Shown: positions 10,901-18,084 of the stretch, one piece after another
How the letters are laid out: each line of letters opens with the position of its first letter
Position numbering within the stretch: the first letter of the stretch is position 1
NCBI GenBank assembly: GCA_029747585.1
Contig: JAPEVF010000910.1
Span: forward strand, 1-18,084
Source: Pleurotus djamor
Taxonomy: Eukaryota; Basidiomycota; Agaricomycetes; Agaricales; Pleurotaceae
Length of the DNA stretch: 18,084 bases
Reading direction: 5' to 3'
Translations under genes and position numbers: made by a program
Notes under the pieces: model-generated
Told to the model about the DNA's origin: nothing
Seen by the model: the letters and a program-made list of their open reading frames with translations, nothing else
The model's database searches: none

Positions 10901-11636
10901 TGGGATGGCCCCCATTGGCTGGAGTTCCCAACTGCTGGTGGACGTCATGATCCCTATCCTTCTTGACGCCAACGCCAAGATTAGTGAAGCAGCCGTGTCT
11001 GCCCTTCTTGTTCAGTTCAAACGAAGAGCGCAAGAGGGTGTCAAATCGGCGTACATGATTGACGAAGCCAAAATTGGATTTTTCCCTCCTCCCAAGTCTC
11101 ACCGCTACCGAACCATGTGCCCGGAGTTACCTGAAGAAAAGCAGGCATGGGAAGGGCGTCCGTACATCACCATCGTCATGGAGCTCGGAATCACTGGCGA
11201 TAAACCGTCAACTGAGGCGCGAACACCGCATAAAGTTGTCAAAGCCATGGACAAGATGCAACCCCCACCGTCGACCTCAGAAGGAAGCTCGCTTCAGCCT
11301 CAGGTGCAGGTAACGCAAGTTGNTCGCAAGTCTGTCCGTCTTGCTCCCACGACCGTTCATCCGAGATACAGTATATTCATCTATGGGTGTACTCCTGCCG
11401 TTTACGCGTGCATGGAGGCGAACTCTGAGCACCAATACGCGAAATTACTGCAGACGCGGGATGTCCTTGCGGACCATCCTAGAAAATCGTCTATTGAAGA
11501 CGTCAGGAAAATGAAGCCGTTTTGGAGTGTAGGTGTACCTTATTCGTCTTGGGTTGACGATCCCTTCCTGTCTGGGACGTATCCGCATGAGGCTCGAGTA
11601 GGTGTAGAGTGCGGACCCATTGATAACGAAGCATGA
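7997..11636 (+). CDS. Large P-loop NTPase, Crinkler/RHS-like fungal family, 6 exons, 1,117 aa
   Basis: Exons: 7997-8369, 8422-9018, 9084-9303, 9360-9636, 9694-10139 and 10196-11636 (3,354 nt, no internal stop). The N-terminus has basic patches SKRK and PKKIR, a possible nuclear signal. A P-loop QSSGYGKSR lies at about 366-374 and a Walker B segment LIYIDEAHTL at about 528-537 (Asp532, Glu533), followed by TPIFTLFLSTAWR as a possible sensor strand and FGRPL at about 634-638. The first Gly of the textbook Walker A is Gln. This combination, with Arg directly after GKS, resembles the NTPase module of Crinkler/RHS-type proteins that are expanded in basidiomycetes; that link is inferred from motifs only. 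About 320 residues before the NTPase and 480 after it match nothing I recognise; a C-terminal HPRYSIFIYG...FWSVGV stretch looks like a folded domain. An alternative start at 7985 adds four residues. Ambiguous bases fall at 8939 and 11323. Confidence 0.85.
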
Positions 11637-12011
11637 TCATGATTTCCCATTTCTCTCATATGTAGTTTAGCACTGTCTCTTTTCATTTTTACTATGTGTA
11701 CTTGTCATCGTCTAGTACTCGGCAAGGATGTGGATCTCGACTGTCTTCGGTTAATCATCAATCAGATCGGGTCTCCCGGTGTTGGAAGCCTTCTGTTGAA
11801 GCTTGCAGACCCCAGCTCAGAGGGCTGGGTCACGTTGTTAGAGAAGGTACAGTGCAGCCATATTCTGGCATCCGACGTTCAAATCAAAGTCAGGATAACG
11901 CTGGACGTTGCAAGGGTCCCATCATATTCAATTGTACTAAATACCAAAAAGCGCAAAAGAGTGTGCACATCGGGGGATAGAAATATGTCAAATGGGATAA
12001 TAAATATCGTA
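11637..12011. other. Convergent 3' spacer between NTPase and VPS genes, no gene seen
   Basis: About 375 bp between two stop codons facing each other. Overlapping open frames at 11694-12023 and 11696-11980 have no recognisable motif. An AATAAA lies at about 11999-12004 on the plus strand, but it is far from the NTPase stop. Confidence 0.4.
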
Positions 12012-14735
12012 TCATGTCCGTGATGGATCGTGGTCAACATGGATATCGGTCGTCTGGGGTTCGTTCATAGCGTCAAACCGCAAAGCAACCTTTTCAGAGA
12101 GAGAAGACTTTTCATCAAAGGATGAACTGCTCTCATCATCGGCAGCCTCCTCCACCATTGCTCCGGCTTCGCGCAAGATACCCCATGTGGAGTCTTTAAC
12201 CTATTTCAAGCGTCAATAATGCCAAGTACAGGCGGAACGAAGATGGGTCATCTTACCTCGAGGTTTTGCGCTAGGCTGATCATTTTTATGATCTGACCTT
12301 CATGAACATCATGGAGCGTCCTCCGGAACGACCGTGTCAGGAAAGAAGACATAGTGTTAAGAGGCCACCGTGGAGGAATCAACGAAATGACCTAGTCAAC
12401 GTGGGTAAGGATCTGTATAGGAACAAGATAGGAGTGCGTACATCAACAACGTCAAGACTAGATGCCTGGGCGTTCAAAAGTCTAGCAGCTCGGTTGGCAG
12501 GACCAGCTCTGAAAATCATTCGTTGAATCAGACTTCTATGAGCGATCATGAAGGTATTGACACTTACTCATCGGACATGTAGACCTCTAGAAGCAATTTG
12601 AGAAGGTTGCCCTTAATCTCGCTCCCGATGCTCGTGTTTTGTCTCGATATCTGGGAAGCAGGGAGTGGCTGTACGACATTCCATTGGAGGATACCGGCTT
12701 TCTCAGCCACGGAACGTAGGAGTTTGGGTGGGACTACTTGGCCACCAAGAGCACAATATGCCTCAGCGGAGAGATCGTCTCGCATATTATGTGCTAGGAT
12801 ATGCAACGCAGAGCGATGATTTCCTAGCTGGAGCGACTCATCAGTGAGTTGCCGATATTAACAAATATGTCTCGATCTTACCTTGCCTTCTAAGATGGCC
12901 AATTCAAGGGGCAGGAGTTTTATATGGGGGTCCAAGAGTTCTTTGATGGGCAAGGGGTCGTAAAAGGTAGAAGCTTGGAGGAAAGTGATCGTTTTTAGCC
13001 GTATTCGTTTATGGTCGGACTCCGGTGTCGTTGACGTGAAGTAAGATAGGAAGGTTGTTTCATTACGAGTGGACGAAGCATACGATGCCGCTGAGAACAA
13101 GGTTGCACATAAGGTGTGGGAATCACCAGGAAGGAAAGGATGGTTCACCTTTAGCACGCCATAGTTTTGATACAGTGTCATTAGAAAGCAGGGAAATTAA
13201 TTGATTAACGCAGGTGGTGGCAAATTCATCGTGGAACGTTGGTGTCTGCGGCCTATGTCAGTCACGAAAAGAAAGAAAAGGAGAAATGACGTACGTTATT
13301 ACCGCGAACCAGGATGAGGTGCTCAAGATACTGGGCAGCAGCCACTGAGTTGACGTCCTTGAGTCGCTGTAAGGTAGCAAGGTCTTCCTCCGGTCGATCC
13401 CTGCGCTTCCCAGCGTGGAGGCTTTTCAGCAACTTCAGGCACAACATCAAGTCAGCAAAATGTATATGAAGGTAGCTGGCGAGAGGGTTTGCACCTCTAA
13501 TCCCTGGTCTGGGTGTTTCTTCGATAGCCAAACTCCCCACTGCTGAATCAACGATCGCTCCCGTTTTTCTGAGATCAAGGTCAACATTTGACCAAGTGGA
13601 TCCTTGATATTGTCATCGTGAATTGTCCCATCAACAAGCCTAAAGAAGGGTAGGCATGGGAAGGGGCACAAGGAAGTACAAGTAGGCAAGCACGCTCACC
13701 TTGACCAAACGCTCAGTAGTTTCGAGACGTCATTGCGAGCCTTGTACATTATGCACAATGCACTATAGAGGGTTTGCTCTTCAAGCAGCTTCTCTATCTC
13801 CTCAAACTTGACGTAGTTTTGGCTCTGAAGGAGATCGTGTAGGTCACTCCTCCTCCCATCCAATGCGTACAGTCTTGCCAGAACAGTGTCCACAACCACA
13901 TTAACAGCCTCCTTGGTAAGGATCCCAGATTCTTCGTCGGTTATCCGCTTCGTCCGACACTTGCGTAGGAATGAAGTAAGCATATCCCGAGCCGTCATAT
14001 TCAAAATTTTGCGCAGTTCGACGGTCGGTGGTGCCGAGCGCGTATTCGGCGCGAGATGCGGAGAGTAGTTCATAACTAGGTTCATGACAACTACCATTAG
14101 TCCCAAAACACAGAAAACGTGAGTGGGAGGCAGGCGGGACGCGATACAATCTTTGGAAAGGCAATTTGGGAGTGTGCAGACGATGGAGACTCACTGATAT
14201 CGTCAACTGAAGCTTCTTCCGGCATGTGTTCTGCAACGCCAGAAAAGACGTCAAGAGAGTCTTCACTCCCAAACAAGCTCCCTCGTAGCTCTGGGTAGTA
14301 GCTGACCAAAAGACGCGGGTCCAAGTCTCCATTCAGGAAGTTGTTCCCCGCATCTTCAAACATAGTTTCCCTGAGACATTGGAAGCCAATACGCTGATAT
14401 GCATATCTAAGCTCGTCAGCCTGTTAGGTGTAGTCAGTAGCTATACACGTTCAGAGTAGCACCTTACACACCTCATCTTCATCCAAAGTGATAGATTCTT
14501 GAAGCTTACGGCGTCGCTGGTCGGCGAGGTCAATAGCATCTTGAATCCGGTGGGCAGCGAGGAGAGACTCGACTTGAGAGATGAGAGTAGAGGGAAGAAG
14601 GGCGTGAATTTGCTGAGCGCCGAGGATGAGGACGCTCGAGCGAGGAAATGCACCGTTGAACATGTCTCCGAGGCAAGCTGAGAGCACGGACCCTGATGCT
14701 GGCTCTCCGACCACAAAGCCTTGCTTAGTCAGCAT
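12012..14735 (-). CDS. VPS3/VPS39 (TGFBRAP1-like) tethering-complex subunit lacking its CNH domain, 11 exons, 706 aa
   Basis: Exons: 14735-14472, 14420-14195, 14090-13700, 13639-13495, 13432-13295, 13245-13149, 13090-12882, 12827-12568, 12508-12442, 12391-12257 and 12200-12012; 2,121 nt, open throughout. It begins at a point that in relatives follows the beta-propeller: SSVLILGAQQIHALLPSTL and HRIQDAIDLADQ, then LLVSYYPEL, VLARLYALDG, an LLEEQTLYSALCIMYKARND clathrin-like repeat segment, AAAQYLEHLIL, and the C-terminal Vps39_2-type region AARLLNAQASSLDVVDV, PRWPLNTMSSFL. In CORVET/HOPS these subunits tether endosomes and vacuoles and bind Rab GTPases. The resemblance to animal TGFBRAP1 (VPS3 class) seems better than to VPS39. 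The roughly 300-500 residue N-terminal CNH part is absent: an in-frame TGA sits 9 nt upstream of the ATG, and no CNH-coding sequence appears before the next gene. Confidence 0.88.
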
Positions 14736-15035
14736 AATTAATATTCATTTTCGTATATAGGCCAGGGTAGCGGATTCGTTGAGAATGTAGCGGAGTGCTT
14801 TGTGAGTGCTCCAACAATGAGTTTTTGGGGTTCAAAGAGGTTTTTCGAGTTTCAGTAGGTGGTTGTCGGTGGTTCAGGAAAAGGGTTCGAACGTGAACAG
14901 AACTTCATGACGCTGGATTGACACTAAGTACTAGGGAAACGAAGACACATAACAAATGACTATCTAGAGGACCCTACATGGTAGGAGAATACACCTGAAG
15001 GCAGTAGATAATCATGGGATACAAACAACCTCGCC
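14736..15035. other. Spacer between VPS gene start and secreted-protein gene end, no gene seen
   Basis: About 300 bp. It should contain the promoter of the shortened VPS gene and the 3' UTR of the secreted-protein gene, both on the minus strand. I read all minus-strand frames for remains of the missing CNH domain and recognised none. A TATATA-like string lies at about 14754-14759, only about 20 bp from the VPS ATG. Confidence 0.4.
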
Positions 15036-15575
15036 TCAAACACCGTAGCAAAGGAAAGAACTAATCACATCGTTGAAACCCTCGTTGTGAAGGGTGGGCT
15101 TGTCAGAGTTGACGAACAAGGCCGAACCAGTACATCCGAAGTTGCTGGGTAGACAAGGCTAAGATAAAGAAAATTTTACAGATATGTGAAGAGGTCGCTT
15201 ACGTCCAGAAGATACAGTTCGTGTTGGGACCGAGACGGATGCTCGAGATCTTGTCGTTATCCAACGAGCCAACGTTATGGCATTGGCCATTGCTATTGGG
15301 CGCGTAGATGCAAGGGGATCCATAGTTGTCGTTATGGCAGACGGTGACTGAGTCCGCTCGCTAAGAATCAGTCAGCAGAGCCCAAGCTTGAGCCATCGAC
15401 AGCGGCGTACGGGGAATATATTTTCAGCCTAGCATTGTGGTACGGTCAATAATTTCTCCAGCGGTTAAGGGATAAGACAACGACGCACTCTGGCCTCAAC
15501 CTCTGCGATGGGGGACGCGGCGACCAGTGCAGCGACAGAAACGACGAGAACAGCAAGCTGTTTCGAGAAAGACAT
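15036..15575 (-). CDS. Small secreted six-cysteine protein, beta/gamma-crystallin-like, 117 aa
   Basis: Exons 15575-15489, 15360-15203 and 15144-15036 (354 nt). The first about 21 residues (MSFSKQLAVLVVSVAALVAAS) are a typical signal peptide. A short pro-region PIAEVEARR follows, with the Arg-Arg pair formed exactly across the first splice junction, suggesting Kex2 processing. The mature part has six cysteines in VTVCHND, SPCIYA, GQCHNV, TNCIFW, FGCTGS and FLCYGV, allowing three disulphides. The pattern (x)VTVC...Y....C....G.C.N...L.DKISSIR resembles small fungal secreted proteins with a beta/gamma-crystallin or peptidase-inhibitor I36-like fold; this is a pattern judgement only. Function unknown; such proteins occur among cell-wall-associated and effector-like secretomes. 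The first intron is 128 nt, longer than others here. Confidence 0.85.
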
Positions 15576-16241
15576 GGCGTAGAAACGTAGACGTGAAACA
15601 GGCAAGGAAGCTAGCAGAAGGAAGGAACTCTTCAACTGTTGAGAAGAGCAGATGATACTGGACCATCTTATACTCCAGCAAAGCCGGCCGTCTGCGACCA
15701 CTTCTGGAAGATGGTCAACGCGCTATCGCTTACCAGCCCGTTTATGGGCGCGAAAAGATCTAATTGGCCAAGAAGATATTTTATGTATTAGAGGCGAAGA
15801 GGTGGGTGAATTTCCGCAACGAAACGGTAACTTTTGTCCTGAAAGCATCAGGCGCAGAGTCCAGGCGCAGGGACGGCTAGGTGCTAATCTCGTCACCAAC
15901 GCGCGCAATGGGCAAGTCGGAAATACCGGTGAGGGTAGCGCACCAAAGTCACGGTGCAGTACGCGCAATGTTATATCAAAACACGAGTCGCAACGAGCTA
16001 CAGGCAGAGCTGTCATCGAGTCCGAGGACAACGGAAGGGGGAGTACTCACATGGCGAATGTCACGATCAGCGCACCAGGTTGAATAATGGTACAACTTCC
16101 TGGCGGTACAGAAGGCCTTCAAATTTGAGAGCCGAGATTACTCAGATTTGTGGATACGCAACACCATCTTGTGAAACTCCATCCAAGAATACAATGATAT
16201 TAAGGCAGCCAATAGCGAATGAGAACATATGGCACAAAGAA
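15576..16241. other. Intergenic region between secreted-protein gene and RAD6/UBC2, no gene seen
   Basis: About 666 bp holding the promoter of the secreted-protein gene (left) and the 3' UTR of RAD6 (right). Long open frames on both strands (15652-16083 plus, 15723-16031 minus) overlap and show no known motif. A small stem-loop GCACC/GGTGC lies at 15940-15957, and a 9-bp inverted repeat at 15661-15669 and 15708-15716. Confidence 0.4.
15667..15672 (-). promoter_or_regulatory. Probable TATA box of the secreted-protein gene
   Basis: The minus strand reads TATAAG here, about 92-97 bp upstream of the ATG at 15575, a suitable distance for a basidiomycete TATA promoter with a short leader. It overlaps one arm of the inverted repeat at 15661-15669. 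Confidence 0.45.
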
Positions 16242-16852
16242 TTACTGCGTACCCTCCTGGTCATCTACCTGAATCTTCTCATCAGGGTCCAGCCAACTCT
16301 CCTCCACTGTGGCCTTGACACGCCTCACATATTCCTTCATATTCTCCCTGTACAGCTGCGCAGCTTCCGCATTAGCTGGGCTGTTCGGGTTCGGGTCATG
16401 AAGCAGACTTTGTATCGAAGTCAAAATGGCTGCGACGTCGTAGGTGGGTGACCACCTATTCTGAAGGATATCCAAACAGAGTTCGCCATTGGCGTACACG
16501 TTGGGGTGAAACATGCGAGATAGGAATTTAACGGTGGGCGGCTTGTTTGGGTATGATTCGTCAAAAGTGAGAAGGAGTTTGAATGTGCCGTCCTCAAAAG
16601 GCGTGTCGGCTAGATGAGAGGCGTTACTATGTCCACTCAGGGCGATGGACGGTCGGATGGCTCACCTGGACCAAAGATCACAGCGTTCCACAGCATGATA
16701 TTTTCCGGGCATGGACTGCCTGAGATCCCGCCAGGAGGATCAGAAGATAACCGCTTGAAGTCCCTTATGAGACGGCGACGGCAGTTGGTGGACTAACGCC
16801 ACTGTCGAGTCAGAGATCGTTGAGGACGAGGAAGACAGCGAGCACGCACCAT
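16242..16852 (-). CDS. RAD6: Ubiquitin-conjugating enzyme E2, RAD6/UBC2 type, 165 aa
   Basis: Exons 16852-16850, 16792-16666 and 16609-16242 (498 nt). The protein begins [21 protein letters not shown], as RAD6 orthologues do, with [14 protein letters not shown], the HPN motif (78-80), and the catalytic cysteine in [18 protein letters not shown] at position 88, the same number as in yeast Rad6. It ends [17 protein letters not shown], a short acidic tail. RAD6 works with RING E3s: with Bre1 for H2B monoubiquitination, with Rad18 for PCNA in post-replication repair, and with Ubr1 for N-degron degradation. The first coding exon is just the ATG, followed by a 57-nt intron. Another intron could begin at GTACGC just before the stop and change the last residues. 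Confidence 0.95.
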
Positions 16853-17272
16853 GATAAATGTACAGCGATTATGCGCGAACTTGAAGATGAAATTAGAAAA
16901 GAAAGGTGGTGGTGGTGAAATACAAGAGCGAAACTGTTCAAATCAGGGACTGCATGGATGACATGAGGTATGTTTGGCTGTGCAGGCCGACACAAATACC
17001 CCTTTTTCGCTCAAAACTTTTTACTTCTTGGTTCAAAACGTCCTCCACCATCGCAATATCGCCTGTCGCTGAAGCAAAGTCCATCACAATGTGGAGCTGT
17101 GTACTAATGACTGAATAATTCCTCTGTAAAGCGAACTGGAACGCCGTCCCGTCGTATTCACAAGTGGTCACACGACACCAGAATGAGCTGGCGCTGAGTC
17201 GAACCATAGTCGAACTCTCCCAGGAGCAGATAGCCATCTGGGATATATCCGTCCACCGTCATTCAATCACTC
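16853..17272. promoter_or_regulatory. Divergent promoter region between RAD6 and the amidase
   Basis: About 420 bp between two start codons pointing outward. It should hold both promoters. A 99-codon minus-strand open frame at 16938-17237 has no recognisable domain and lies where 5' leaders are expected, so it is not called. No TATA box is clear. Confidence 0.4.
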
Positions 17273-18084
17273 ATGGACCAAACAAACTGGAAAGAAAAAA
17301 TGCGCAGACCGCAAGCAGAAGCAGCGAAACTGCATCCCTGCTGAATGGCTCATTGATACTGGCGATACGTCCGTGCAGAATGTCATGGACGTCCCGACCA
17401 CCTGTGGCTTACTTTCTTCTCGAGAGATCGATATAACGGACACCGTCGACGTATCTCTTATCCTTGATCAACTACGCAAGGGCGAATGGAGTAGCGTGGA
17501 AACAACTACAGCTTTCTACAAGAGAGCCATCGTAGCCCATCAACTAGTAAGTTTTCATTTTCCCCCAGCCAGATAACAATCTGACGAGCTTACCCCGAAG
17601 ACTAACTGTCTCACAGAGATCTTTGTTGATCGTGCCCTCCGGCGTGCTAAGGAACTTGACGACTATCTCCGGGTTAACGGAAAACCCGTTGGTCCTCTTC
17701 ATGGCCTTCCAATCTCGCTTAAGGACCAATTCGGTATCAAAGGCTTGGAAACTATAATGGGTGTGTTTTCCGTGGCATGTCGATCGGAGCAACGTATCAA
17801 CAGCCGTAATAGGATATGCTGCTTGGATTGGGGAGTACGCAGAATCTGACTGCGTACTGGTTGAAATGCTCTATGAACTCGGTGCAGTGCCATTTGTACG
17901 GACTAATGTTCCCCAGACGCTTATGGTAACGACCATCTTTCTCAATGAACGCAAAATGTGACTCAACTCCTTTACACCAGTCCGGCGAAACCTACAATCA
18001 TGTCTTCGGGCGTACCTCTAATCCATACAACCGGACGTTTACTTGTGGCGGCTCCTCAGGTGGGGAAGGAGCCCTCGTCGCGAT
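17273..18084 (+). CDS. General amidase (amidase signature family), 5' part, frameshifted near the N-terminus
   Basis: Exons 17273-17546, 17601-17760, 17813-17925 and 17981 to the window end. After removing one A from the A6 run at 17295-17300 the protein reads MDQTNWKEKCADRKQKQRN and then IPAEWLI, CGLLSSREIDITDTVDV, EWSSVETTTAFYKRAIVAHQL, NCLTEIFVDRAL, PVGPLHGLPISLKDQF (catalytic Lys at about 132), RTNVPQTLM, GETYNHVFGRTSNPYNR and CGGSSGGEGALVA (cis-Ser at about 208). This is the fungal acetamidase/general amidase family, which hydrolyses amides to acid plus ammonia by a Ser-Ser-Lys triad; the nucleophilic Ser lies beyond the window. Roughly 210 of an expected about 550 residues are present. 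Exon 1 is 274 nt, one more than the phase of exon 2 allows, which agrees with the extra base. Without the correction the ATG frame stops after about 23 codons. Confidence 0.9.
17295..17300 (+). other. A6 homopolymer with apparent one-base frameshift in the amidase
   Basis: The frame that starts at ATG 17273 and the frame encoding the rest of the amidase differ by one base, and both look amidase-like on their own side of this A run. Five A would join them as WKEKCADRK. Confidence 0.75.

Noticed and set aside
7997..11636. The NTPase as part of an intact transposon
   Set aside because: I saw no terminal inverted repeats, target-site duplications or transposase catalytic motif around it.
11694..12023. 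Short frames between the NTPase and VPS genes
   Set aside because: They lie in a convergent 3' spacer, partly overlap the VPS last exon, and show no protein-like pattern.
15652..16083. A 143-codon plus-strand frame overlapping a 102-codon minus-strand frame (15723-16031)
   Set aside because: No recognisable motif, open on both strands at once, and no splice logic; probably chance.
16938..17237. A 99-codon minus-strand frame upstream of RAD6
   Set aside because: Sits in the shared promoter/5' leader region, low-complexity start context and no domain that I can recognise.

Overview
The window reads as a gene-dense piece of a filamentous basidiomycete genome, most likely an Agaricomycete (mushroom-type fungus). 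The evidence is many short introns of about 35-75 nt with GT-AG borders, a membrane-anchored fungal P450, an F-box protein of the expanded mushroom type, small intergenic gaps, and fungal-type RAD6, PCMT, VPS3/VPS39 and amidase genes. Ambiguous bases at 193, 8939 and 11323 show that this is draft-quality sequence. All gene models below were spliced by hand from the sequence; exon phases add up in every model, except for two apparent one-base frameshifts at poly-A runs.

Layout, left to right: a 12-exon cytochrome P450 (246-2504, +); an F-box/LRR-like protein (2699-4179, +); a protein-L-isoaspartate O-methyltransferase in 7 exons (4399-5471, -), converging on the F-box gene; a tRNA-Val(UAC) (5590-5663, +); a T5orf172/DUF1766 (Mug113-like, GIY-YIG fold) protein with a Pro/Ser-rich N-terminus (6066-7858, -), frameshifted at an A8 run; a 1,117-residue P-loop NTPase of a fungal Crinkler/RHS-like type (7997-11636, +), divergent from the previous gene across about 138 bp; a VPS3/VPS39 (TGFBRAP1-like) tethering subunit lacking its N-terminal CNH domain (12012-14735, -); a 117-residue secreted six-cysteine protein (15036-15575, -); RAD6/UBC2 ubiquitin-conjugating enzyme whose first coding exon is only the ATG (16242-16852, -); and the 5' part of a general amidase (17273-18084, +), frameshifted at an A6 run and cut by the window end.

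The genes do not form an obvious pathway or cluster. Most are housekeeping genes (protein repair, vacuolar trafficking, ubiquitination, tRNA) interleaved with genes from rapidly evolving fungal families (P450, F-box, NTPase, secreted protein). I found no transposon ends, CRISPR or prokaryotic-style operon. The two strongest leads are the large NTPase, whose ends match no domain I recognise, and the CNH-less VPS gene, which has the secreted-protein gene sitting where its missing N-terminal half would be expected.
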